Origin: Halichondria panicea
Taxonomy: Eukaryota > Porifera > Demospongiae > Suberitida > Halichondriidae
Assembly (NCBI RefSeq): GCF_963675165.1
Contig: NC_087384.1
Location: forward strand, 545,001 to 609,000
DNA: 64,000 nucleotides
Reading direction: 5' to 3'
The position numbers and the translations under genes were made by a program. Of the stretch, positions 20,561 through 33,800 are shown piece by piece (position 1 is the first letter of the stretch; each line of letters opens with the position of its first letter). The notes under the pieces were generated by a model, which was not told where the DNA came from, ran no database searches, and saw only the letters and a list, made by a program, of their open reading frames with translations.

Positions 20561-23500
20561 TCAGTAGTTAGTGCTGCTGCCATTGCCAGTGCCATTGTAA
20601 GAGCTTTGGGTACCAGTGCCACCTGTGTAGGCAGGGACCTGTGTGTGTGTGTGGGGGGGGAGGGGGTGATGTGTGTGTGTGTGTGTGAGGGGGGAGGGGG
20701 TGATGTGTGTGTGTGTGTGAGGGGGGAGGGGGTGATGTGTGTGTGTGTGAGGGGGGAGGGGGTGATGTGTGTGTGTGTGAGGGGGGAGGGGGTGATGTGT
20801 GTGTGTGTGTGTGGGGAGGGGGTGATGTGTGTGTGTGTGAGGGGAGGGGGTGATGTGTGTGTGTGTGTGTGTGGGGGGAGGGGGTGATGTGTGTGTGTGT
20901 GAGAGGGGGGAGGGGGTGATGTGTGTGTGTGTGTGTGTGGGGGGAGGGGGTGATGTGTGTGTGTGTGAGAGGGGGGAGGGGGTGATGTGTGTGTGTGAGA
21001 GGGGGGAGGGGGTGATGTGTGTGTGTGTGAGGGGGGAGGGGGTGATGTGTGTGTGTGTGAGGGGGGAGGGGGTGACGTGTGTGTGAGAGGGTTGAAGGAT
21101 GGCTAGGAGTTATGGTAATACATGTATGCTTGGCCAAAATGATGTTCATGTACTGTACATTTAAGGGGCCTCTCAACTACGATATGTTTATACTAAATAT
21201 TTACAATCTAAGTCCTAGATGCGTAATAAAATAATGCGTGTTCAATCTCACTCCAATTGCTACTATCTAAGCTAGGATAAGATCCCCTCCATACATACCT
21301 GTGCGTTGTAGGTGTTAGCCGAGGCAGAGGTAGCCGTGGGGGATAGCTCTGGGGGGGAGCTGCTCGAGTTGCCGTCACTCACATGTCCCACACCCCCTGC
21401 CATGTGGTTCATGGGAGGGTACTGACCCATAGGGGATGGTGGGTACGCACCCAGCGCTATGCCTGTGTGTGTGTGTGTGTGTGTTGTGTGGGGAGGGGGA
21501 AATAATGAAGCATTGAACAATATACAGTGGAATGGCCACTGCTGAAGAAAGTGATATAAAGGGCAGGTCCCAAATGAATAGTTTGTGTACAAAACAACCC
21601 CTCAACAAAGACCACCACTGTATAATAGCCAAAACTTTGTTTCCTAAAGGTTATTAATGAAAGGTCTCCGCTGTCTTAATTTGGCATGTATAAGATGTAG
21701 CTCTCACATGTAGAATAACAGAAATCTTCAACTACATGTATCACCCTCTAGGCAAAACAGTGACATGCATAGAAGTATGTAAACTACCGATAATTATGTC
21801 GAAACATAAGATGATATCTACACTTGTGTTGACAATGTTTTGAAACTGATCGGTCATAATACACAAAACGAACCTTGAAACTGATCAGTCATATAATCCA
21901 CTCCTGATGTTGGGATGATCTCCATACCAGGGTGACCACGGAACATGAACGGCATGCTACCATAGGCAGGGGGACCGTAGAAGCCGCGGTTAGGCTCCGC
22001 CCAGCCACCGTACATGTAGGCAGGGAACTGTTGAGGGTAGTCCTGAGATTTCCCACCTCTCATCGGCTTCCTCATCCCGTTGTAGATAAAAGGGGGCGCA
22101 GCATATCCTCCCATCGCCATATTATAGTCTGTAGGGAGGGGAGTCGAGGTTAGCTTGTGTTAACAATCGAGCCTATCATTCTTAACATTGACAACGTACA
22201 ATACATAGTATACTGCCTTTACCAAAAATCTGATAATATAATTAAAAATGAAAACCGAATGAAAAGTGGTTTTATATAATTATCAGATCATAGATTTAAT
22301 TTGTAGTGGGTAAAACCATAGATTGAAAAGGAAGGGGATTGAAAACGAAAATGTTTGCGTGAAACACTCCGCGTTATAGGGCGTGGCTAAAACTACAAAG
22401 GGATTATTTTACAGTCAGCATGCTCATTACCTGTCTTGGCTGCCATACAATGTGCTGTACATAGAAATGGTGAAATTGATCACTTTTAATGTTGAATATT
22501 CTAAAAAGTAAAGAGAATATAGCTCTAAAAGGTCGACTAAGCAACGCAACCACTATCACTAAACAAATAAATGCTATAAAAGAAGGAATAGCCCTTACTA
22601 TGAAGTCGTGAGAGGTCAAGGCCCGTGGTGTGTCTAAAAGTATACTAAAGCAGTTTGAAGGACTATACTGCAAACGTTTATGAACAGTACAGCTTATCCA
22701 TGGCATGAAGCCATTCTATATAGCACTTAGATACATAATAACCAAGTCAAGCAATGTCTTTTGCTGTTTAGGCTTCGCAGCAGGGAAAGAGAAAAGTTGA
22801 CATGGAGTAATTCAAGCTATACTCAACAAAAACTAAAAACAGAGTAAAGACAGCGGACTTAGACAAGTTAGAGCTTGTCAGTGGTGTAAACTTACTTCTC
22901 TAGAGTAACCTCCCAGCCTCTGAGTGATCGCTAGTGGATAGGAGAGCTAGAAACAGTTGAAATACAACCAGATCAACGGTCAAAACAAAAATAATTGCGA
23001 GCGCGAAATCATAACGCAGAGTGTTTCAACCATTTACACAGGGAGGCCTGGTCGTTTCCAATCCCCTTCCTTTTCAATCTATGGTAAAACTTCAGACAAT
23101 AAATCTTGACAAGGGTTGCCTTGGAAATTATCCCCCTCTATTATTATTATACTTTCATGATTGATTTTGATAATGGTCTCGTCAGAGCCAAACATTTCTA
23201 TAAAAGGTCACTCAAGCGCTGTGTTTACAAAACACACTTTATAGTACCGAGTTGTGTTTGTTTTCTATATGCTTGTGAATTACCCAATCAAATTCATCGG
23301 CTGGTATCATAGCAACGCTGGCAACCAGTCTACCACTTAACAATATGATCTAAACTGATCTATTTATAGCGGCCAACTTTAGGCTAGAGAAATGAATAGC
23401 CTTTTAGTGAGATATACTCTACCATGGCAACATTGGGTAATAGAAGCAGACACTATATACTATAAAAGGCGTGCTTGCATGCTATCAGGTAGCCTTCAAA

Positions 23501-24607
23501 TTAATTCAATTTTGTAAAGAATGTGACGAAAGCATTTAGGCTCAAATATAGTACGAGATTATTTCAGGCTTCATTAGCTTGAAAACACTACACATACCAG
23601 TACCACCTCCTAATGCAACTAACCACCTCATAATGCACACAGCTAGCAACCTAACTTGAAGCTTCTAATGAGTGCACGCAGCTAGCAACCTAACTTGAAG
23701 CTTCTAATGAGTGCACGCAGCTAGCAACCTAACTTGAAGCTTCTAATGAGTGCACGCAGCTAGCAACCTAACTTGAAGCTTCTAATGAGTGCACGCAGCT
23801 AGCAACCTAACTTGAAGCTTCTAAGGAGTGCACGTAGCTAGCAACGTAACTTGAAGCTTCTAATGAGTGTACCTCCTAAACAGCTGTAACTATATGCCAA
23901 TATTGAAACTCGAGTAACTATAGATACTGGATCTCACATTTAGTGGCAGACAAAGCGAAAGCGATTAATGTTCCTAATATTGTATAGTGGTCAGTTACTT
24001 TACATTTGAGTGGACGATAATTGGCCAAATATGTTGTGGGCTTTTGTTTCAACAAACTCTGAGCTAATGACACATTTGGCACAGTTGAAGCCAAACACAA
24101 CAGACTTAAGTTATTGGATATTATGAAAGAACAACTACAGGCTTAAAGGGAGACATATATAATTATATGTATGTAAGGTAGATGAAAGGTCCATACATTA
24201 ATTGTCAGGGCTAGAGGCAGTGCGTGTAGGAATCTTTAAGTGCTAGGAAGTAAGAAATGAAAGTTATACTGAATCTACAAACACACAACTGTAGTATTGA
24301 AAAGGCCCTAGGAACAAACATAGCACAGATGCTTATAGTTGACTCACTGTACATAGTATGTTTACACAGAAGTACAACACTGCTTGTACCACACTGCATA
24401 CCTGTACAGCGGACCTTTCCTATATACACCGTAGTTCAATATTTACTCTACTGTATACAGGACCATTAACCAGCTGTCAAATGAACTGTTGAAACCCATC
24501 GCAAAGGTTCCTACCAAATGGTATGCATCAAAACAACATGCTTTCAAAGAAGTTTATTGTAGCTGCGGTATATGTGTTCCTTCCTATAGGCAGGCATGCC
24601 ACCATGC

Positions 24608-24694
<87 letters not shown>

Positions 24695-27600
24695 AAAGAA
24701 GGTACATGTATCTAGTACAGACGCATCTCATAGCAGCTAGGGTTAAATAACGATCTCTTAAAGGAGAGAGGAGAGATGATAGACACATTCCTATGTAATT
24801 AAGAGCTAGCTAGTACACAAGTTGCAGTGACTTACACTAGCAAAACATTTCTTATACTCTAGAGAGCAGGTAGACACATGCAAGCAAACATGCAGGAACT
24901 TACCAGAAACAGGTATAGATACAAGCCTTACCAGGAGAGCAGATATATAGATACAAGCATGCAGGGATTACCGGGGAGCATGCAGATATAGATACAAGAC
25001 TTACCAGGAGCGTAGGTGGGTGAGGGTGGGTAGTACTGGTTCTGGGAGGGACCAAAGGAGCCGGGGTACATGTAGTTGTTTCCTGGTGTGGGGGAGGAGA
25101 GAGACTATGAAATAAAGCTCACCACAACATATCAAAAGTTTGAGTCATTTCTCAGATTTCCTGTGGATGACTTTAGTGCATGCAGAGGAGTCTATGCTCT
25201 GGACCACACACACGCTACATCACATCCTACATAACTATAGTATCCAGGACATCAAGCAAATGAGTGATTGAAATCCAGAATCATGTTGATTGTTAATCAT
25301 TGGCCAGCTATAGTAGACTAGACTATATTTTGCTGAAATGGTAGAGTAACTTGTGCATCCCCATCACCTAAATTTGGAGCATCTAATTAAGTATGGTACT
25401 GTCACCTCACCAAATTAATCGAATTCCAAAGCTTCTACAGTATAATGGTTAATGAGCTCTGAAGCCAGGGGTACACTTGCTAAGGGCCAGTGGTCAACCA
25501 AAACACAGCCACAAACATTAGCTTAAAAACCACTCTATGAGGAATTGTTGGCAAGTACCTACGTACTTGTACATACATGCCATAACACAGCATAGCTTAG
25601 ATGAAGCATGCCAAGGAGTAAATGAAGGGCAAAAAACAAGTTATTACCGAATCCATTGCGACCGTTGTTAGTTCTGCCCTTTCCGGTCTGCATAGCCAAT
25701 GCTTCCTTACTCTGTGCCACCTTTACCTCCACCTGTAGACACACACACATAGGGCAGTTAAGGGCAGCACATGTTATAGCTAAAAAGATATAAGTAATAT
25801 TTATATCACACTTAGCTAGCAATAAGTGTTTTAATGTGTGCACAGAGGATGATAAAATAATGCTTGAGGTTACTAATGCTGAGAGCGTAATACTCACCGA
25901 GCCAGCTGTGAAGATCCACCCAACTAACCGAGCATAGTACTCAACCTCCACTAGAGCATTATTGCATCATCAAGTGCACCAGCATTAACATGGCTAGCTA
26001 AGTGTGTTAAAGGTTTTATTGCTGATCACGAAGCTACAAACCCTCTTCAAGCTAGGTTTCAGGCTAGAAAAAGTTACCTAACTTCAAGCTCCACCTTTGA
26101 GATGGCTGAATAGTGATGAATTATAAAAAGTGTGCAATATACAACCAGGAGTGTCTTCATACACTCCTGATACAACTTCTTGCGGACTTCACTGTGCAAT
26201 AAGTTATTTAAAGTACAGTCACATGACTGGATTTGGCAATAAAATTAGTTATAATTTATCCTGAGTGCATACCCACAATCCTGTCCAGTAAGTGGTTAGA
26301 GTAAGATAGTTACAATATACCACACAAGGTTATCCCCTCCCCCCCCCCACACACACACACACACACCAAGCAATAAGGTTATCCCCCTCCACACACACAC
26401 ACACACATTAAGCACACACAATAAGGTTTTTGTGTACCTTCTTTCCCTTGATGTCGTGGTATTGAATGCTGCACACTTTCTCAGCTGGCTCTTCAGTTTC
26501 AAAGCTTACAAATCCAAAACCTAATAAAAGCATAATTATAAAGACTGTGTGTACACACAAGCCTTACAGTGCACTACAATCTCAGTAATGAATACTTTAA
26601 TTACGAGAAGTACTTCTGAAGACAAACAAAGATTTTTTCCTAAAGTAAGACGTATCATATTACACTAGACACTAGACACTTCTCTCTTTAAACTGTTTCC
26701 ACATAGATACTTGGTAATGGAGATGATGGAATGTGCAGGTTTCTAGGATCATTAGGTTGACATTTCAACAATGCAATAACCACTACAGAATAGTCATTGG
26801 CTTAAATGGACGTAATTTACCAGTCGAGTACACCAGGGTCACTCGGGAATTACACTCACTCTAACAATTAGTATAGTACAGTTAATTGGAAGACAAATCA
26901 AAAGTACTATTATACATGCAGCTTTAAATTGAATTTCCCCCAGAAAAGAATGTCAGAATCTCGGGAATGGCAGTATAATTATGAGTGAATTTCTAGCTAC
27001 TCCATTAAATGCACCCACAGGACTGCATGGCCCCTCCTCCACTCTGTGTTATTCTAGCCACTGAATGATGTATGTACATGCAGGCACTAAAACAACTACT
27101 ACATTGTACATAACAAGGAAGGGATATAATAATAGCAAGGAAGAGATATTGTAATAATAGCAAGGAAGAGATATTGTAATAATAGCAAGGAAGGGATGTT
27201 GTAATAGCATTCAGCTATGTGAAACTGTTTGTCAATTGTGTAGTGTACGAAACACGAATGTTTTTGTATGTTATGTTTTTACGGGCTAACCTCGGTGTCT
27301 TTGTGTGTTCCTGTCGTACATGAGTTGGTAGTCAGTCACCTGAGAACAATAATAAAACAAGTCGTATGGCTTGATGACAATGAAATACTGCATTTATAAA
27401 ACACATGAGTCCTACCAAGAGTTCATTAGGAATTAGGAATCCTAATAAACTCTTGTTCCTACTACAGTGAAATACGCATATGCTTATAATCAAGGGCTTC
27501 TAAAAGGTTCCACAAAAAGTGCTTGTCCCTCCACGAGGTTAAGAGTACAGGAAGTGGTCTCAATAGAGAGGGGGGGTTGGTTCTTGGTATGCTAGTGGTC

Positions 27601-30500
27601 TCAATAGAAGCTCATTTGAATGCATGGATATACCATCAATTCAATACTGAGTGCACCTGGTCTCAATAGCAGCATGCAACCATGCAACCATCAACACATG
27701 TATAGCTTGGCTACTTCCCTGTACATAGTGCTTACTTTGCCAAACTGTTCGAAATAGTTTTTAAGATCGTCGTTGACGCTGTCAGAGCTCACACCACCCA
27801 CAAATATCCTCTTCACCTGCAGTAGACAAACACAGTCACCCAAGTGTTGACAACCACCTCAATGGTACGTGTGTACGTACTCCAACTGAATAGCTATCAG
27901 AATTAACACACAGTAGAGTGTAACAGCTTCTACTAAAGGCACACACACACTCCTTCACATTCAGAACAATCAATACATGTAGGTACAACTTCCAACTTGT
28001 TCAAAGAATGACAAAAATATTGAACTTAGTGAACTCAAAATATTTGGGGACCACGAAATAACAGGTGCTGTTCAGTGATGAACCAGAGCTACTGAAACTG
28101 GGTATCCACACAATCTTGTGGTCAGATCAGCTATCATGAGGGTGTATCAGGAATGTATGGGGTAATTACTCAACAATGTGCCCAATAGTCAGTCTCATCC
28201 TGGCACTGCCTACAGATGTTGGTCAGTACTGCAAAGGCCCTAATTCAATCCTAGGTATAATACCTAGTGTAGGTTGTGTGATTGGGCTATGATAACTTTC
28301 CTGGGCCAATTACTGTACATGGAATTTACAATGAGTTTCTTTGTAACATATTTCAAAATTAGCTCTGCCCATATATGGTCATGTTGAACCTGCCTTTCAT
28401 TCTACCTCACTAACAAGGAGCTATGAATATAATTATACACCAAAATTACAATAAGAATTGTCAAGAGCTTGCCCCTTTAATTAAGACACACCCCCACTTC
28501 AGTTTGTACTATAATGAATACGGGAAGTACATACCCACACAGGCTACAAATCCATTCAAGGAAATGTTCAAACAATGAATATTTATCTCATACCTTCGTG
28601 CCCCATGGATAAAAAAGGGGGCGTGTCGCTAGCAAAATAAGGGAATTCATATCACCCCTAGGGTAGTATGAATTATGCTATTGCGTGAAATACGCTCCAC
28701 TGGACATGAATTGTCTATAGGAGGTCACTTTAGACACGAGGCTATATAGATTGTAGCATGCAGTCCACCATTGACCTTCAGATACTTACTGCCTATAGTA
28801 TGCACATGCAGTACCTTGTTACTTGGCTTCTTTTGAGGGACGGCCTCCTTAGGGTCAATCTGTGAGCAAAGGGTTAAAGGCCTTCAGTGAGCAAAGGGTT
28901 AACTGTATTATAGCTAGTTTGTATATTATTATTAATAACCATCCTAACAATCACTTGCATTAACACAACAACGAATGATAAGCTTGCACCTTCAATTTAA
29001 ATATATCAATCAAGGAAAGAGCACAACAGGAAAATGAATATATAAGAAACCTACCTCTTTATTGTCGATGATGATGGGCTCGGTCTTGTGTGTGTTGAGG
29101 ACCTTGGCTAGGCAGTCAGGACCATCAAACGTTACAAATCCAAAACCCCTGAAAGTGAAATGATTTGAAAGAGAATGGAGTTTGTTTGTGCTTGCAATAT
29201 CCCAACAAATACAGCAACACAGTTTTACACAAAGCCTTTCAACAAAGCAAAGCTGAGATGCTACTATGTGGGGTAACAGTATAGTGGATGCAGATTGAAT
29301 TTTAAGGTACAAATATATACACGTGTATACTCAAATTAAGAAGCTTCTTTGAATAGTTTCATTCAACCCTCTAAAACCACTACATAGTGATCTATTCAAC
29401 TGCAGGTCCAGTCAATGCCCCTCAAGGGAGATACATGTAGTACATTGTCAAGTTGTTTCAAACTATTATTATTATTGGTCTTTACAAGCTAATACCAGGG
29501 AAGCCTAAAGAGAACACGTTGGAAACAATAGACAGCTGAAACGAGGCCACAATAATACGTACAATGCCATCCTAAACTGATAACAGCACAAGTCTAAAAA
29601 GGAACTTGCATAGTAGCTTATTGTGAGGGAGGGCTCACCTTGATTTGTGTGGTGGTGCTATTTCCTTCATCACCTTGCACTCGGATATGATACCATACGA
29701 TTTAAATGCCTCTCTCAGTTTTTCTGCAAAAAATAAAATAATGTCAGCAACTTTTTTTCTTAGGTACTAAAACCATACAAGCTAGTTTTGAGGTCAGGAA
29801 TGTCAACAAGCTGGGAACCCGTAGAAACAGACAGGACGAACTGCCTCACCTATCTCAGGAATAAGAAGGTTTCACGTATTCATAAGACTACCATGCTGAT
29901 ACCCTAAACCATATGATAGCTATAGCTACCTTCCTCCTGATTGATAATAAGGTATATTCAAACTGCATGTGTTCCTTAGGTATGGGAACTATAATTATAT
30001 ATATATAGCATTGCTGCATACTTGGAAGCAAACATTCAATATATAATACCTTCATTAACAGAATCAGCCAATCCACCCACAAACAGTTTGCTATATACAG
30101 GGGAGGAGGAAGAGAAAACAATTGAGTGAATAGTTGTGGAGAATGTGCAGCGATAATTTAGAATACAAATAGGTGAGATATAGCTAGATTGAATGTGAAT
30201 CGAAGGTGTCGCAAACACACAAAGCCGTTAAAAATGAGTGCTATTACACATCCACTGCACTATGCATACCACACAACTGCACCCAGTGCACAGAATAGCC
30301 TAAATAAAGTCAATACATCATGCTAATATGGTATGCACATACCTTTGCTGCTTTTCTCCATGCACTGTGCCTTCAACTGGAGATGCAGTGCCATTGCTGC
30401 CTCCTTCTTCCAGTTGACTCTCCTCTGAGCTGCTCTGAGGCAATGGTGCAGGATCAATGTTCTGTTGCTTGGGGCACTCTACTTCTGCTGGGACAGGCAT
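20561..30500 (-). CDS. DAZAP1/Musashi-like protein with two RRMs
   Basis: Thirteen coding exons: 30500-30343, 30090-30050, 29723-29639, 29148-29055, 28859-28815, 27816-27736, 27339-27291, 26520-26438, 25732-25648, 25082-25005, 22128-21874, 21462-21299 and 20638-20561. They sum to 1296 nt, exactly 432 codons. The N-terminus is acidic and Ser/Glu-rich. RRM1 runs from KLFVGGLADSVNE (RNP2) to RGFGFVTF (RNP1). RRM2 runs from RIFVGGVSSDSVND to RGFGFVSFE and ends HDIKGKKVEVKVAQSKE, closest in my memory to DAZAP1, with Musashi next. The C-terminal half is rich in Tyr, Pro, Gly and Met, a typical prion-like tail, and ends GNGSSTNY. Such proteins bind mRNA and control translation or splicing. Introns are large for this window (one of 2.9 kb) and hold several repeats. 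Confidence 0.9.
20641..21085 (+). repeat. G-rich minisatellite in the last intron of the RRM gene
   Basis: About 15 to 17 units of roughly 26-34 bp, each a (GT)n block followed by GAGGGGGGAGGGGGTGAT. On the transcribed minus strand this gives alternating CA runs and C-rich runs. It reaches to within two bases of the last exon and supplies that exon's acceptor. Confidence 0.95.
21520..21640. mobile_element. Degenerate copy of the 7038 element
   Basis: The sequence includes ACAGTGGAATGG and GTGTACAAAACAACCCCTC, the reverse complement of sequence inside the element at 7038-7242. The ends are no longer exact. Confidence 0.5.
22316..23084. mobile_element. CCATAGAT-ended inverted-repeat element, copy 1
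   Basis: A 769-bp element inside the 2.9-kb intron of the RRM gene. The left end is CCATAGATTGAAAAGGAAGG and the right end is its inverse. The pairing continues imperfectly for about 100 bp (GAAACACTCCGCGTTAT against ATAACGCAGAGTGTTTC). The 5-bp direct repeat TAAAA flanks both ends (22311-22315 and 23085-23089). No transposase frame is seen. Confidence 0.82.
23634..23873 (+). repeat. 39-bp tandem repeat, about six copies
   Basis: The unit begins CACGCAGCTAGCAACCTAAC and continues TTGAAGCTTCTAATGAGTG. Copies 2 to 5 are almost identical and the last two carry a few substitutions. The array is intronic, and it is a plain tandem array with no variable spacers. Confidence 0.95.
24608..24691 (+). 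repeat. (CA)n microsatellite
   Basis: About 84 bp of CA with one TC interruption, inside the RRM gene intron and not at a splice site. Confidence 0.95.
27115..27200 (+). repeat. Short tandem repeat, AAGGAAGAGATATTGTAATA unit
   Basis: Three to four imperfect copies of a roughly 25-bp unit in an intron of the RRM gene. Confidence 0.85.
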
Positions 30501-30850
30501 TCTCTTCAATGATATGATGTGCAGTGCTATACTAGAAACGATGCAAAATTCAGGACTATTTTTGTGCAATTCAATGTTCTTCTAGAAAATGAGTTGTTCT
30601 AGTGCTAATTTTTCTTCTAGTGGAGTTCTAAGTGTTCTATATGACTAACAGAGGCTACGGCTGCAGTACTGCTTTCTAAGGGACAAAATAAGACGTTCTC
30701 ACTGCTACAGCAAAACCACTACAACTGCATCACCTATAAATAGCCGAGCCCTGTTTTGCGGCGACCGTGGGGGAGTCTCGGAATGCTATGAATATCATTA
30801 TGCTTTACTGGAAATGAGCACAAATTGACTACAACCTAACATAATTATAA
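30501..30850. promoter_or_regulatory. Spacer between TRMT44 3' end and RRM gene start
   Basis: 350 bp separate two genes on the same (minus) strand. It must hold the TRMT44 3' UTR and the RRM gene promoter/5' UTR. A CTATAAATAGCC stretch near 30732-30743 is TATA-like on either strand. Confidence 0.4.
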
Positions 30851-33800
30851 TTAAAGATCACTCAATAGTGTCTCAATAGTGAAATCTGGCCTTGGCCTCA
30901 GTTCATGGTCACCATGTGCATAGGGACAGTCGGTGTCTAGTCTTGGACACCCTTGTGGATGGTGATGGTAAAACCAGCATGGTTTTGTCTTTCTAAGTAG
31001 AATTGCCTCCGATTTGGAGCGGTTTGGATTTTTTGAGCGTTTGGATGACACAGGTTGATCGAGCTTGGACCAGTTTCGCAAGTGAACTTGTCCACCATAC
31101 ACTGTGGGGAACAGAAAATGAGTTTTACATTTTGGGAGTGGTCATAAATTATTATCAGATTATATCCCAAAACAAGACCTCATACTAGAGCACTTTCAAT
31201 ATTATTCAATACCACAACACACACTGTAGTTGATTGTGCAAGGATGAAAGGGGAGACTAATTTTCCCTAATCATAGAAGGAAACATATGAGTCACTTGAA
31301 TGGAATGCATGATGTTTCGGCCTGAATACAACACATCTACCAACATTACGTGTCATGCTAGTAATCTATAGAACTTAATGAAAGTGTTATGTTTCCCCTA
31401 TCATATCAAATAGCAAAGTAACTAGATCATAACTACAGCACACACACACACACAGGACCATCAACTAATCGGTAAAAAATCTCCCAGATGAACATACTGC
31501 CACAGTTTCGATAACCCACTAAGAACTATGTACCGTAAAACCACCACTTAGAGATCAAAGGCTTCTAGGGGGAACCCCCAACCACTAACCTTCAAACACC
31601 TGGTGCTCGTTACGTAACAAAGTCTGGAGACCACCAAACTCTCTCTTGAGTCTGCTCAGCACAGCAGCGTCCAATAGGATCACAGCTCTGCTCAGACGGA
31701 CCTCGCCTGCACGATATATACAGGTGTAAAGAGGTCACCTTACAAATGTGTGCGTGCTTTTTTAGTGATGACAATTACATCAATACTAAGCAAGCTATAG
31801 TGGTGTCCCTTGGGAAGGTCAGAATCAAGTCTCTGAATGTCTATAGCAACGCTCTCAGAGGTAGTATTACATAACTAAGTGGACTCATGACAGCTGTTTC
31901 TAACATTCAAGGAGTACACGTACCTCCAACATTCCATTGCAGTAGTGACTCCTCCACACGATTCCCTGTAGAGCCTCTTACACTGCACAGACATTTCACC
32001 CGCAAATAGTGCTCCGTTTCCAAGAGAGCAGCAGTCAATCTCTTCACAACTAGAGCCCGAATGTCACGGTCCACCAGAGTACAGTTCCGCACATGCTCAG
32101 TAGAGGAACGAGGCTGAAACCCAGACGCCCATTTAGAGCTCATCTCGATCGTTGGATTTGCAACAGGTTGAGTAGATAAATCTTCTGCACTGGCCACGTT
32201 CAGTTCTACCTGGCTGTCTGAAAACTCAGAAGCTGAAATTCGTATACTTTCTGCAGTGGCCACAATGTGCAAGGCTGATGGAGGGGTTGTCTGAAATGGA
32301 CTGTGTAAAACTGTTGAAAAAGCTTCGTCAATGTCAGCCGCTGAGGTCAGAGGGCTAGTGTTTGTTCTTGAGGGACAACGCTGCTCAAGATAGGCCAGTC
32401 TTTTCTTGTCTACCTCGTCTTCGTCAGTTCTGAGGTAGCTCCTACGCCTACCCACCTGACACACCTGTATTATAATTAATGTATATATAGGCAGTGTGTT
32501 GAGACAAGGCCATGGATTTAACACATTCTAACAGTATTTTACTAACAGTATTTTTCATGTATGGGCTGGCTGGCTACACAGTCCTTTATACGTACACACA
32601 CACACACACACACATACACACGCACACATACACACACGCACACACACACACACACGCACACATACACACACGCACACATACACACACGACTGTAGTATTG
32701 AGGGTCACATGTATGTAGTTGTTTCAACCATATCAGTCATTGTGGTCTAAGAGCAGTTTCATTGTTTCATTTGCTACTAATACGAAAACAAGCATCGTCA
32801 ATTAACTACAAGTGTCCCTACAATGCACTCTGGAATAATAGCACTCGACTTTAACATTTCAATAAAGCTGTGAATTTTTTTCGTACATTTGCTTGGCAGC
32901 TAAGTACATGTAACGAGCCCATAGCAACGCATACCATAGCCATAGCAACGCGTACCATAAACCCATTGAAGTGGAGAACACTTGTAAGGTGTTCTTATGA
33001 CATCACACACTGAATGACCTCTTAGACTCCACACTAAAGGGTCAAAGTGTCCGAGTATTTCCATTAATTATTGCAACCTGGTAACAAGGGGCCGGGGATA
33101 CTCACTCTCTTGCTTGACGGTATTCTCATTGTGTCCTCTTGAACTTTGAACCCCATGTTCTCCCCAATCTCTCGCACATAGTCCAGATAGCTGCGATATT
33201 GACTCCTGTCAGAGTCACGCCGACGATACTGTGTATAGATACTGTGTGTAACAGAGCTGGCTTAACACTGTGTGTGGGGGGTATGAGAGGGGCAACCACT
33301 GTGTGGGGGGTATGAGAGGCACTGGTGTGGGGGGTAACAGAGCTGGCTTAACACTGTGTGTGGGGGTATGAGAGGGGCAACCACTGTGTGGGGGTATGAG
33401 AGGCACTGGTGTGGGGAGTAACAGAGCTGGTTTAACACACTGTGTGGGGGGTATGAGAAGGGAAACAACTGTGTGGGGGTAATAAAGCTGGCTTAACACT
33501 GTGTGGGGGATAATGAGAGGGGCTGCACTGGTTTAACATCAATGAGGGAAATGGTGAGCTCATCATTACAGGGGCAGTCTGAATTAAAGGGGAAGTAGAA
33601 AAGGTTTCTGTTACATAGCTGAGGTTACATATACCATGCATCTACATGCAGATGATAAGGAAGAGTATTTTGCAATGGTAAAGATTTCAGTACAGTACAG
33701 TATAAAGAATCAATACTGACAGTTGCAGAAAAACATGTCAACTACTACCGCAACTATTACTGTATTACTAGAATGCTTTGCGAGCATCAAACATTTGCGA

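Noticed and set aside
20498-21176. Long minus-strand frame HTHHPLPP... and plus-strand frames across 20640-21090
   Set aside because: Minisatellite translation inside the last intron of the RRM gene.
22404-22706. Hydrophobic 100-codon minus frame inside the 22316 element
   Set aside because: Lies within the inverted-repeat element in an intron; no transposase motif or similarity recognised.
23634-23873. Possible CRISPR-like array
   Set aside because: Units are contiguous without unique spacers, and the context is a spliced animal gene.
32920-32965. Repeated CCATAGCAACG blocks as X-box sites
   Set aside because: Half-sites only, in direct orientation, within an intron of a non-ciliary gene.
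33215-33641. Proline/histidine-rich minus-strand frames
   Set aside because: Tandem repeat in a TRMT44 intron; the exon ending at 33106 has a good donor and the next acceptor is at 32464.
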